From Mesodorylaimus sp. YZB2_4 (lineage: Eukaryota; Nematoda; Enoplea; Dorylaimida; Dorylaimidae), in contig JASANH010001018.1 of the NCBI GenBank assembly GCA_030248295.1, positions 124,001 through 188,000 on the forward strand: 64,000 nt of DNA, in the 5' to 3' direction. Positions 48,410-60,045 of this stretch are shown piece by piece (within the stretch, counting starts at the first letter, position 1; each line of letters starts with the position of its first letter). Below the pieces are notes generated by a model. It made no database searches and was not told the origin of the DNA. It worked only from the letters and a program-made list of their open reading frames with translations. Both the position numbers and the translations under genes were made by a program.

Positions 48410-51400
48410 CTACTTTTCCCTGCTCGTTTGAAGGAAGGCCGTGTTGATGAGTTCTCGTTTGTAGTCGCAATCGGGGAAGCATTCCGCGTGCCTGACTGCT
48501 TCTTGACTGTGCATTTCGGCCAATTTCTTTGTCTGCTCTACGCCATCACTATGTAAGACGAGTTCCCAAGCCAGCTGCACGTCGCCGGGCCGCGAGAACC
48601 GACGTAGAATCAATTCGGTCAGCATGGGATTCTACAATGGCACCTCAGTTGGAACAGCCGTCTAAAACGTGGCCGTCATGCTTACTTGACGAGCAGCGAA
48701 CAAGACTGGTGCTGTGGCGATGCCTAAACGTAGGTCCGCAGCTGCCGGTTTGCCAAGCACGCTGGCTTGAGCGATGAAATCCAAAGCGTCATCGATTAGT
48801 TGAAATGCGATTCCCAAGTGCCGACCGTACTGGAAAGCCGATTCGTTGAGGGACGACGAGCAATCGGCGAGAAGGCTTACCTGAAACACAGAGTATGAAT
48901 GACGGAGGTGCAGAGTAGCCACGTTGGTTGAGGCCATTCCCAGCCAGCTTGGCCACCATATGGTGCTTGAATGGACAAGGCACTTGAACAGTCCCCAGGC
49001 ATTGGGCCAGAAAGTGGTCCTGTACTCGTAGATACAGGGTCCAATGCACTTGGCTGGCACTGCTGTCCCCTCTGTCCCCGTGGCCCTTTTAGCAAAGCAT
49101 TGCGAATTCGATCACACGCCATGCCAGTCGCATCTTGTGCCCAAACATTCCCCAACTTACGATTGGCTCTAGGTTCGGTGAGGGCTACTATTTGACCTCC
49201 ACATAGTAGGGTACACTACACAGAGTAAAAGAAAGATACGAGAATGGCCATATGTTCCTCCAATAACGGCAGGGCACGATTTCCATCCCAACAGTACAAC
49301 TTACGGCTTTGCAACTGTGCGCGAATAAGCTGGCAGTTTTCTTGAACGTCTTGGCCATATAATGGGCGAACCTTTCGTCCTCGCTGTCCCTCGAACCCAA
49401 TTGCATAAACTCGCCTTTGACCAAGTCTTCGATCACCTGCAACACAAACCGGGGATTGCTCACTCCAGCAGACCACCATCACGTGACTCACTTGAGATAG
49501 CAGCCTGATCACATCGGCATTGCCGATCGAGGTGAGTAACTGCGTGGCCTTGGCTAAAATGTAGTCGCCCACTAGAATGGCCTGCAATATGAACCCACTC
49601 GCACGAGCCCAGTTTAAGCCATGAGAGGACTGACCGCTTTATTTCCACCCAGTCGATGCATGGTTGGTCGTCCGCGACGTTCATCCGATTCATCGATGAC
49701 GTCGTCATGGACCAAAGAGGCGGTGTGGATCATCTCGCTGATCAGGGCGATCTTGTACTGGGAGTCGAGAATGTCTTGACTGGAGGGGCACCTGAAACAG
49801 TAAGTGATCACTGCCCTGTCGTGCTTTATACATAACACACCGCCCAAATAACTCCGAGAGGAGCAGGGCGAGTCTGGGACGACCTTGGGTCGACGTTTCC
49901 CGCCCACTAAGGTAAGCAAGCACAACCGTCCCCACATCAGGCCCTCCCATCGCCGTATGTTGGAGTAGACGCTGCAGGGAGCGGATGGTCTCAACACTGC
50001 AGGCGTAGGAGCCACAGAATCTACCCGACCTTCCTTGCTTTAAGGTCCGATCAAGGTAGCCAAGTACACTGCCTTCTCTAAATGCACTGCAAACGCACCA
50101 ACGGTATTGCACTCATCGGCTTGGACTTTGGCGGCGGCTTCTCTGATTTATGAAAGTGATCAGTTCAGATTCGTCCAGTGCCTGGTAGGCCATGGCGAGT
50201 GGGCGAGAGTAATCGATGCTCTCCCACGGCTCTGAGTGATGTTCCAGCCGCAGTATATTCGTAAGAATTGCCTGCTTCAGTCGGAGTTTTTGGGTCGGCC
50301 ACCTCCCTCCTACGCCCACTAGGACTTGTTAAACTTTAGGCAGCACACAATGGTATAAAAGGGAAGCAATCATACCAGCACAAGGCAAAGGTACTAGCAC
50401 CAGACCACCAGCAGAGCTGTGCGCAAATTGGCACTCACTTGACCCCAGCATTGGACATCACTTACTTGCACAAAGGCGCCTCCACTGACGAATGCGATGC
50501 TAAATGGGTGGCGCCGGCCATCAGTAGAACGATCTTGGGCCGTAGGAGCTTGCCACCCTCCAAGAAACAGTACTGGGTCATCGAGTTCAGCTTTTCAAAT
50601 TCTTTCGCCTCCATCACCTGCAAATAAGGCACAGAGTCAAAGCAGAGGATTCGGCCGCCCCGTGTTCAGTCCCCAACAACACACGATGCACCAAATGGTG
50701 CAACAGAGATGGAGGATGCCGACTTCCTTGAGCCTAGTCCCTTCATGGCCTTGCTTATGAAGATTCCACTGCCTGTAGACCAACTAAGAACAGCCCCCTC
50801 TGTAGACACCTAACCAGTTCCAAACTGCTGAAAGTGGAAAACGATTGACATGAACCCACATCATCTCAAAGAAGTCGTGTGACACCCACAGTGAAGTACA
50901 ACATCTGCCTCATATATGGGAAAATACTGGTGCGCATGAAATACGGGTCCGCCCTAGGGCGAATTAGGACTTGCCAGAGGAAGGCTACAGCCACAGGAAC
51001 GATACCAGTATAGTTCGCGACACCTCCTGTACAGTCTATTCGCCAGCCACACAAGAGGGCCGTTTAGGCTCATAGATCGATTGGGCCATGAGCGAGGATC
51101 TGAGAATCCTAGTGCCAAAGTACCCAGACTGCAAAGAAAGCCAGTCACTCGATCCCGGGCCCTGACTCAAGAGAGACAGACTAACGTCGTAAGTACCCCA
51201 ATCCAAGTATGGGCAAGGGGGTAGGGGGTAGCTTCCCTTGTTGGGCCGGCCAAGACGTTAAACCCTTCCTCTCTAACCCCTCACCTCAGGTCAAGCAGGA
51301 AGAAAGAAAAGGAAGAAAGCAAACGCGATCAAATCGTATGTGGGCAGGACCAAGACCTGACCTGACTGACCAAGCACAGACCAATTGTCCAGCCAGCCTA

Positions 51401-52529
51401 CAGTACTCTATGTAAACAGTCATACAACTCACTCACTCGACTCGACCCAAACCTGGCCTTACCTGTCTCGCACGCAATCAGATCAGGCTCAGGCGATATG
51501 AACTGATCTCTACCCCCCCCTTATCCCCCCAAACCCCCTCTAACCCAGCCGATCTTGCCCATACTTGCCCCAATCGATGCAGATGTAACCCCCCGCCTGG
51601 TAGGCCATGGCGAGTGGGAGAGAGTAATCGATACTCTCCCCTGGCTGGGAAACGTCAACCCCTCGGGTTGATGTTTCAGCCGTAGGTATAGTCGCAAGAC
51701 TATCCTGCTCCAGTCGGAGTTTTTGTCCCGCCGACTTCGGTTGGCCGCCTCCCTCCTACGCCAGCCAGGCCTGGTTACACAGATAAGACATCCACGCCCA
51801 TAAACTCACTTCTGCGCTTCATTGTGTTTTGTCAAAGTGAAATACCAAGTATCGAGCGAGCAGCTCAGGCAAGCACATACGGCTATGACTATGGGACTTA
51901 AAGTTCAAACAGACAATACAGAAAAACGGGAAAAACCCAAGCGGACCCAGTGAAAAAAATGTGCCAATCTTACACCAGGCGAAAAAGCATAAGCCAACAG
52001 CAAATCCCTCAGGCACCCCCTACTTACCAGCACGTACTACCCGTCCTCACGAAACATGGGGTACTTGCTAGCAACCACTCCCTGGTTTCCTCAACTCCAT
52101 AACCTCCGGCTGGGAGAGGAGAATCCTTGGCGACCCAACCCAGTGACGAGAGGGCTTTGCCCACTCACTTGACGAACGTCCTCTAACAAGCCATTCAGTC
52201 GTTTAGTTACAGCCACCGGCAGCGCAGTCCCGCCTTTCCTTTCTAACTCGACCGACGACGAATGACACATTCGCCATATTAGGTCAAACCTAGTTCGGCT
52301 AGCCGTCCATGCAACGGCACTGATGTCGGCCGAATTCGGCCTGCGTAGACGAACCACCGAGTCCCCGCTACGCAACCATCCTTTGTGCGCCAGCACCTGA
52401 AACAACCACCGTCACGCCAACACGACCAAATAACCAACTCATTATGCTTACACTAAAACAAGCCCTCTGAAATATTTTCGTAAAACGGCACAAATTCGAT
52501 CCGCTGCATCCCCGTTTAAGAATGTCCAT
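48410..52529 (-). CDS. PDSS1: Decaprenyl diphosphate synthase subunit 1 (PDSS1-like)
   Basis: Exons (minus): 52529-52452, 52396-52169, 50617-50466, 49791-49635, 49581-49492, 49436-49305, 48880-48686, 48631-48410. All borders are GT-AG and all phases match, giving 417 residues, close to the human protein. The enzyme makes the polyprenyl tail of ubiquinone from isopentenyl diphosphate, in mitochondria with PDSS2. The basic N-terminus ([24 protein letters not shown]) fits a mitochondrial presequence. [14 protein letters not shown] precedes the first Asp-rich motif [14 protein letters not shown] (DDVID at residues 182-186); the second is [10 protein letters not shown] (DDALD at 309-313). KGEFMQL and [14 protein letters not shown] between them, and RRFSRPGD with ILRRF near the end, are all typical. 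Both DDxxD motifs are intact, so it should be active. Introns of 674 and 1551 bases carry repeats. The first exon is the least certain part. Confidence 0.92.
50030..50110 (-). repeat. Partial copy of repeat family R2 in a PDSS1 intron
   Basis: The minus strand has GGCAGTGTACTTGGCTACCT, then TGATCGGACC, resembling the TGTACTTGGTTGCCTTGACTGGCC core of the family. Confidence 0.4.
50180..50325 (+). repeat. Copy of repeat family R1 in a PDSS1 intron
   Basis: TGCCTGGTAGGCCATGGCGA, GTGGGCGAGAGTAATCGATG, then CAGCCGCAGTATA and CAGTCGGAGTTTTTGGGTCG follow the same order as the 51595-51780 copy. Confidence 0.7.
51595..51780 (+). repeat. Best-preserved copy of repeat family R1
   Basis: It lies within the 1.55 kb PDSS1 intron. 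Blocks: GCCTGGTAGGCCATGGCGAG, TGGGAGAGAGTAATCGATAC, TTTCAGCCGTAGGTATAGTC, CTGCTCCAGTCGGAGTTTTT and GCCAGCCAGGCCTGGTTACA. The last block ties it to the window start (1-60). No coding capacity. Confidence 0.7.
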
Positions 52530-53063
52530 CGAGGCCACTCGTCCCTTCAACCAGCACCATGACCACCTAGCAAGCAGCACAGGGCACAAGAATCGACAAC
52601 GACCAGCCACGTCGTGAGTGCAAGTCCTCCCAGCCCCATCGATCGATGCCTTTACTTACAGTCGCTGTGTACACATGGCATTCCATCCCCTACGCAGTCA
52701 CCGTAACAACAACGCCACCAATAGCCAAATCACAAACAGCATATCTAAAATATGTACAGAAAAAGTGCATAACTCATCCCATGACCTAAATCAATTCATT
52801 CAATCGATCAATCAAAGATCGATTCATTCAACCGATTCCAAATTTCTGGCAATCACTTTAAAATCACGTTATTTTCGAAACTGGCTGATATTGTACCTTG
52901 TACATATTTGTATCTGTCCCCAGCATCTACTGTACATTGTCCCACATATCAACTTCGTTGAAACCGGTTCGCTCAATTGCATATTCACAGCCTAAAAATC
53001 CATACTTTCCCTTCGGTCCATGATCTCGGCCAGACTCGCCTTACCTATTTACACATTCAATAA
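52530..53063. other. Spacer between FBXL-type gene and PDSS1
   Basis: Both genes read leftward, so these 534 bases hold the 3' end of the F-box gene and the promoter or leader of PDSS1. No AATAAA is seen on the minus strand here. Confidence 0.4.
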
Positions 53064-56000
53064 TTACAAAATCACGCAGCATCGGCAATAGCGGCGTTGA
53101 CTCCTTCCAACTTGGGTTGGCGGAGTCGCTGGAGCAAAGTAGGCGTGAACGGTGACGCCGGGCAAATATTGCTAAAATCGAACAATTCAATTCAATCAAT
53201 CAATTCAAGTACAATTCGATGACCGGGGTCGTGCGTGGCCCATAAGGTTAAGGCGTCTGCCTCTCACGCTGGGTGCGCATTTACAGGAGAAGGTTCGATT
53301 TCCGCCTCGATACAAAATGATTGTCAAATAAATGTGTTCCTTAGTCCTCGAGTGCGCTGCTTAGTGCTTGGCTATAGATTAAGTATGACATGACATCAGA
53401 TTCAAATAATGAAAGAAGCTAAAGCTACTTTTGGACTTGCCCAAGCCTCTATCGGACATGCTACCCCCACCCCCAAGGCGGTCCTATTTACCCACTTGCT
53501 TCTCCAGGCAATGGAGCTGGCTGACATTAGCGACTAATAAACACAAATCAGCTTTTCAACTAACGGAGCAGAAAAAGAAATCGGTGGCCACCTTTGCAAT
53601 CAGTCGAGATGTGTCCTAAATCTCAAGTACCGAAGTCTTGAACAAAACGCAATAGCGATATGGCCTAGACGGTTGCAAGCGTCCCCAGGTGCCACGATTC
53701 GGACCTTGACCTCCCAGTTGGTAGGCACCTCACACTGACCCACTCGCCTCCCTGATTCCCATGACACCAAGTCGAAACCCAGAGCAGTTACTGCTCCCTT
53801 CAGGGGGTCTCTTCTCTATCGCGTCTGCACTTACTCCTGGTCAACCGCCTCAGGCACTCCACCAATCCCACACACCGCATTACATAACGGGCGCCCTCAA
53901 CAAACCAACCGGCTTACCTTAAAACGTTTTATTCCCGATCTCGTAACGAGCTGACAATCGTACAACTCGATACGTTCCAAGGCGTGACACTGCCTCAACG
54001 AATCCAGGGACTCATCCGTGATCAACGGGCAATTATCCAATTCCAACACGCGTAGACGATCGTGCGTGTACAACCCGAGACTCAACTGGCGTATCCCCTC
54101 GTCCGTGATCAACTCGCAATGCGACAATGTCTACAACAAGTCCATCTATAAAGCACGACCAAGCTGGGAACAAAAGGGCACTCACCAACTGCACGATATT
54201 CGGACACCCAGCCGACAAATGCGACAACGTCTGATCGGACAGCTAAAACACCAATGTCTTGTCTCACACCCAAGCCGTGCACGCCATGTAGGGTGGGCTA
54301 GGATGGCTATACAGTCTCAAAGGCGTAATCTGCCCGGCCCCTCTGACCCTGAGACGAGGGATTCACGGACTAGTGATCTACTGCTAGCAGGTGCCGTTAT
54401 CAAATTTTTGTGAAAAATAGCGAGAAACAGTTTCTTCGCGAAGTAAAATTCCCAAATCTTCACGCATCTGGACCACGCCCATACTTGACTTAGACTCTGT
54501 GCACCCAACACAACCACTCTCCTCCCCACTCACCTGACTACAATCCTCAAGATCCATCCGTTCCAGATCGTGGCAATTCTAGAAAAGAGGACACACTTTT
54601 GTCTGCTTGTCGGGCAAAACTGCCGCAAGTTACTTTAGCCAACGCATTGAATCCGCTGTCGGTTAGCAAAGAGCATCGAGCCACTTCCAAATCTCTAAAA
54701 CAATCACAGCCGCGTGTCACGCCTTCCAAGTCCAACTCCCTCCCTACAACTGACTTTAACTGATGGCATCCGTGCGACAAGGACGCGAGCGTTCGATCAG
54801 TGATATGAGTGCAACCGGATAAACATACGTATTCCAACTGATGGCATCCTTCCGACAAATACTGAGCACTTTGGTCTGTTATGTGCTGAAAGCGACACGT
54901 CCACACCATTCCTTCCCTTTCCAAAACAGTCAATCTTACCGAACAGTTATACAAATTCAAAACCCGCAAATCGTGGCAATGCTGTGCAACGTGACGAATT
55001 CCATCGTCCGTTATCTAAAATGAGTGAAAAATCAGCAAAAATTATACGAGTTTCAGATTATTTTCCCTACTAGACTCATCCCATCCCCTGAACTGCAGTC
55101 GAGTTCACATTTTTCTCCCACCTCGGCTAGGTGATATTACAGGGTTCATACAAGGAGCGGAAAATAATTTGCCCGATTTTTCAGGTTCCAACTGATTTCC
55201 TGACTTCCAGAATGATCTACAGTCAAATGGGCAAACATGAAAGGCGGGTGATTCGAACTTTGAAACCCCCAACAATTTTTGCCAGATTTTGACTCCAAAA
55301 TTCCTACTTTCCCAGATTCTCCATTCCGCTCACATTCCCTGCCTGCCCAGGTCCTGGTTGTCTTGTCCTATCTTGCACACATGAACCCCTTACACGAGGT
55401 ACAGTCGGGTCCAGGATACCATATAGCCCAAATGAGCACTTACACCAGAGCAGCCTTTGCAAATCAACGCCTGCAACTGCCTGCAACGATTGGCCACCGC
55501 CTGGATGCCATAATCTTGAACGCGATTGCACCACGAGATATTGAGCCAGGTCAGTTGACTGCAACCTTCACTGAAACCAAGCACAAACATGTACATTCTG
55601 TGACTAGGTCCCGTTCATGATTTAGATTTAAACAAAAGTCAGTCACGGCTATCGAAAGCTTACTGGTAGAAACAAAATGCCCATCTTTTGGCAATACCCT
55701 TTCCAAGAAATATTCAAATTTAAAAATGGGCGGGAGATTATTTAAACTTTAAATTAACCTTGAACATAAAAAATTTCCCCTTACCTCAGCGCTTTCAGGC
55801 CTCTATCCGATATCATGGCCACTCCTTCCAAATTCAACATACGCAATCTCGTGCAGTGCAATCCCAAACTTTCGCAAGTCCTACAAACAAAAAACACACA
55901 AATCCAAGAAAAAAACCAGAAAAAGTAAACATTTCTTACCCGTCTGTTAAACGTTTGCATTTCTCCAAATTCAGTTCTTCGATGAAATTGCACTTGTCAG

Positions 56001-56807
56001 CAAATGTTCTAAAAATAAACACATTTTTCAAAAGCCCCAAATAATTCCAAAACTCCTTACTTTAAAGCACCGTCCTGTACGCCTTCACAACCGTGTAGAC
56101 TCAATTTTTTTAAGAATCCTCCGCATCGTTTCGCCAAATTTTCAACAACGGTTCCCTAGAAAAATATTCCCAATCAAAAAAAACCACTCAATTAAAATTT
56201 TTTACATATTTTACTTTGATATCTTTTTGAAAACTAAACAAATCCACTTTTTGCCAATTACTTCCATCCAACGCCAATAAGTTCCATTTTTTGCATACTT
56301 GAGCGCATCGACATAAGCTCACAATATCCAAATAGGAAAATGTCCTAAAATATATAAACTAATCCATCATTTCCATATTCCCACACACTCAACAGTACCC
56401 ACCTCAACAAGACTTCTTTCGGAAGTTTCTTATTAATTAATCCTTCATCCGGAGGTAACAACGTGGTCAGGCTTACCTAAATGAAAAATTCCTTATTTCG
56501 AGAAAAACATTACATAGGTTTCTCTGAAATTAGTTCTTTCGTCTTTCCCTCAATCCCCCCTACCCACCCAGTATATCCCTTTATTGCCCCCGGACAACAC
56601 TTCGGGCAACGTGTGACGACGACGATCGAGAAAGTTCAAAACCACCGATTGTTTTCTTTCATCAAATCCAACATCATTTTCTTCATTTCTTTCCTCTAAC
56701 TGATCAGAAAAACTTGTCCAAATCGATTCCTGATCCAATCGATATTCATCATCCGTCGTACGCATACTAATCAAAACGCAATCATTTTTTATCGCCGTCG
56801 AAAACAT
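53064..56807 (-). CDS. FBXL20: F-box/leucine-rich-repeat protein, FBXL2/FBXL20 type
   Basis: Fourteen exons (minus): 56807-56568, 56476-56403, 56344-56215, 56155-56061, 56008-55940, 55880-55785, 55570-55444, 55014-54940, 54885-54755, 54694-54634, 54578-54534, 54242-54186, 54130-53918, 53171-53064. Every phase matches; the product is 506 residues. It is an SCF ubiquitin-ligase substrate receptor. The F-box (INKKLPKEVLLRTFSYLDIV, then CRCAQVCKKWNLLALDGSNW) lies near residues 95-145. About eleven Cys-containing LRRs follow (GTVVENLAKRCGGFLKKLSL; EGCSQLTWLNISWC; LSHCELITDEGIRQLS; IELYDCQLVT). The tail AYFAPATPPTQVGRSQRRYC ends RCCVIL, a CaaL box for geranylgeranylation, which targets FBXL2-type proteins to membranes. 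The acidic N-terminal extension of exon 1 (80 residues) is longer than in vertebrates; an internal ATG at 56765 is an alternative start. Vertebrate FBXL2 and FBXL20 cannot be told apart here. Confidence 0.92.
53227..53336 (+). mobile_element. tRNA-derived SINE in last intron of the F-box gene
   Basis: GTGGCCCATAAGGTTAAGGC is A-box-like and GGTTCGATTTCC is a B-box; GTCTGCCTCTCACGC between them resembles a tRNA anticodon arm. The acceptor ends do not pair, and an AAATAAATGTG tail follows, so it is a SINE and not a tRNA gene. It lies antisense to the host gene in a 746-base intron. Confidence 0.6.
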
Positions 56808-57361
56808 TTTTTTAAAACAAATTTCAAAATCCAAATATTCCTAACCAAAAACCGATTACAAGGGCGGAGCGGGGCGGGGAAGAAGCAAGAAGGCGGATAT
56901 TGACCAAGCGAGCCGTCCCGTTTCAAACAGCACAAAAATACATCAATATTCAACAAATTCCACTTCTTGCCATCATCACTGGCAAAAGCCAAAGCGTGTA
57001 AATATCTGGCTACAAGGCACCGAATAATACGCGACGTTCAAGGCAAACAATTGCACGACCAGTGAAACCGAATACTGGCCAGACCAGACAACACATCTCG
57101 CCAACAATGTTTCCTTTCCCACCGTCCACATCATTGACCAACTCTATCCCCCGCACAAAAAGAGGCAACGACCGTCAAAGAGAGAATACTAATCAAAAGT
57201 CGCCTACGTGCTCTCCTTGTGCGGACCAATTCCCATTTCCTTTCTCAATTATTACAATGCCGCAACTGCATGGTAAAAGGAGGCACGAGAACGAGGAAAC
57301 GAGTGGCCCTCAAATGGGAGGACAAATGACCAAACTATGAATCGAAGGGAATTCCATCAAC

Positions 57362-57549
57362 TTGCACTAGAAAATATGTAAGATTCGAAAAAAAATTTCC
57401 ATACCTCTCTACTCAATAATGGTTTATGAATGGGAGATCGATATTGTTTCCAACAAGCCATCGAAATAATGGCGATCAACAAAAACGATGCAAAGGGAAA
57501 ATAAAATTTGGGCGATTTATTAATCGAAATACAGAAAATGGAGTCCAAC
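57362..57549 (-). other. Exon-like frame with one membrane helix
   Basis: Between an acceptor-like TTATATTTAG and a donor-like GAG|GTATGG, the minus strand encodes 63 open codons with a hydrophobic helix (FYFPFASFLLIAIISMACW) and a tail RSPIHKPLLSRE. A possible last exon follows (tag|TGC, reading CKLMEFPSIHSLVICPPI then stop). No start exon was found, so a small membrane protein is only a guess. Confidence 0.25.
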
Positions 57550-58619
57550 TAAATATAAATTGAAAAAAATTCAAACTTTTGTCTAATCCAAAACTTGAAA
57601 TTTGCTTTTTGTGCCTCCATTTTTCAAATTCTTTACGAATGTGCATCGACGTTTAAAAAACCAACAAAAAACTGAACAGCGCTGTAATATTTCCTGGTGT
57701 CAGTCAACGTTTCCAGTTGGCCAAGAAATGTTCACTGGGCGAGCAAAATTTTGAGAGAAACAGCCGGCCGCAGTCGATAATATGGCGGGCAAAGTATAGG
57801 CACTAGCTGTCGCTTCCTACTAGGCCGAACGGAAAGTAAAGAGAAAACGAGAACGAGGCTAGAAACATAAGCTCACTCCCTCCCTTCGCCACCTAGACGC
57901 AGAACGGGGATAAGCGAAGAAGCGAAGCGAAAACTGCCCCCTTCTCTTCCACTAACTCACTCGTAGCAACGATCGATAAGTAATCGCCAATGCACGAGGA
58001 GAAAAAACATTTCAACCGTCCTACATTACACAAGCCAGTCAGCTAGCCCGGGAGACAAATAGGTTCGAGTTGGACCGAGTCCAATCCTCTGACCAATAAG
58101 GTTTCCTGCGGCTAGCTCGTGCCCAGTCCTATCAATCGCGACCACATGTAAGATGGCTAATCCATAGAGAAGTCAATAAACAAGCAGCACGTACCTCGAA
58201 CTTTGGCCTCAATGACGGCGTCTGCGACATGGTTGAGGGCGGAAATATAAAATCATAATATCGATTTGCCTCGCACTCCTCGATCGACCCTTTGCGCACT
58301 ACTTATAAGATGATCATCCGGTCCTGAAAAAGACGAGGCTATGATTAGTGAGAGGAAAGGTGCCCATGCTAATTTGCCAGCCTATTTGCACTGATTGTTT
58401 GGTCAGGACGTGTTTTGCCCGGGCTGCGCCAGAATTAGCATGTTTACAGGCAAGTTATGTTTGGACATCTCCTCTTAATTATGGAATACACTGCAATAGC
58501 CCTGCAAGTTTTGAGCTTAGAAACTGTCACATCGAAAGGGCAGAGATTTATTCCCAACGGGTACAGAACCTGGTAAAAAGCCTTGTTTAGACCTGCGATG
58601 AGTATACACAGGCGGCATG

Positions 58620-58700
58620 GTTGGAAGTGAGAACTCTAAACACGGACATCCCATGCTCTCTTACCAGCTGAGCTAACTGCATCTCCTTCTTGGACCGCAC
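58620..58700 (-). repeat. tRNA-like remnant
   Basis: The minus strand has AGTTAGCTCAGCTGGTAAGA followed by GAGC, a good A-box with a pairing D-arm (GCTC/GAGC). The B-box and acceptor stem are degraded. It is a pseudo-tRNA or SINE head. Confidence 0.45.
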
Positions 58701-59762
58701 CACCGGGAATTGAAGAATTTGGGAATCGGATGAGCTCTAAAACAAGAGAATTCCACTCTCCGCTGTTAAATGATTCGCCAATTTATTAGATCAGCAAACA
58801 CATGGGGAAGAGACAAATGACTGGTGCACTAGAACTCGATTCTAATAGCATAAACAACACGTGTTTGATAACGCGCCAGGAAACACGGCCAAAAGCGGCT
58901 GAGTCTCAGGACACCGCGCTAATCTCCTAATCTCCTTAATATAAAATCGATCGCAGATGGGATATACCTTACGGATGAAAGAGATTACAAAAAGGAAGGA
59001 TAGCAATACCCGTCTATTTGCTATCTTTCGATTTTTAAAAAATCTGTAAGGAAAGATTCTTCTCGTCGTTCGCCGCCCATTTTTCATGCATGCAAAACGA
59101 GAAAAACTAATGCGAAAAGAGCGACAAGATAAGGCGACTGAAAATAAAAAAGCCAGACATTTTGATTGATTTTCTACATGCATTGGGGGTTTTTAGGTGA
59201 CAAAGTTCAACTTTTCGAAAAAGGATCTAAATAGGAGAAGAAAACAACAAAGCACAGCAGCGCGCACAACTCGTGCTCACGCTACCTGAACATCAATTTT
59301 AGCGGGAAAGATTTGAATGTTGATATAACTGGATATAACGGGAAATGATATTCTGGAAAAAGAAAAGGCTGTATTTTCAGCCGTTTCCAAAGGGTTTTAT
59401 CACTTGTCAAGAAAACAGGCTACTTTTTAGACAACCCAAGTGATGATCTGATCGTCACAGCAGCCGTTATATGGCGCCACTCTTGTGTAGGCAATGCACT
59501 TTGGCAAATTTTATTTCCCATTTTTATAAAAAAAGCTCAAGTCACGGTGTTTTAATATCCTCATGTCAAAATGTCATAAGCAGCTAAGCGCGCGAATTCG
59601 AAATTTGTGGATTTTCAAACCAGTGCCGCCATAAACAAGCAGAGCTTTCGAAAAATTATTCCGCATGTCACTGAAGTCGGATTAGTGCATCAGAATTAAG
59701 TGGACTTAAAAATTATTTTTGTTTGATTGGTTTCAGATGCGAACTAAAAATATAATAAAATC

Positions 59763-59776
59763 GGGGGGGGGGGGGG
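59763..59776. repeat. Poly-G tract (14 bases)
   Basis: An uninterrupted run of 14 G. Confidence 0.9.
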
Positions 59777-59929
59777 CCTAAAGAGTGTGTTCGCACACGA
59801 GTAGACGTGTTTTGAAGTGCCAGCAAATTTGAAAAGTGTTGGCATCCCTGGATGGCAGTTATCGATTTCCATTCAAATTTGGAGTTTTCCCTGGAATTTC
59901 GGATTGAGTATAAACGGATTGGGCAGAAC

Positions 59930-60045
59930 CGAATTTTCCGAAAAGATAATTGTCGCATTCAATCGGATTTTCTGGATGCAATCCGAGTCCAGGTCCGACC
60001 GATAATATCGGCTGATACCGATAATAAGTGCTGCCGATAATGTAG
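59930..60045 (+). repeat. TATCGG-rich interspersed repeat, copy 1
   Basis: GAGTCCAGGTCCGACCGATA followed by ATATCGGCTGATACCGATAA. The same order (GATCCAGGTCCGACCGAT, then clustered TATCGG/CCGATA) occurs inverted at 61340-61450. Such TATCGG clusters are common inside non-autonomous DNA transposons. Confidence 0.5.

Noticed and set aside
49850-50112. Long minus frames inside the PDSS1 intron
   Set aside because: They lie between phase-matched exons that join perfectly without them and overlap a repeat.
53227-53336. A genuine tRNA gene in the F-box gene intron
   Set aside because: A and B boxes are present, but the acceptor stem does not pair and the variable region is too long; a SINE fits better.
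58842-59183. 113-codon minus frame with hydrophobic patches
   Set aside because: The composition (Arg, Phe, Ser) reflects AT-rich DNA read in frame. No homology or splice signals were seen.
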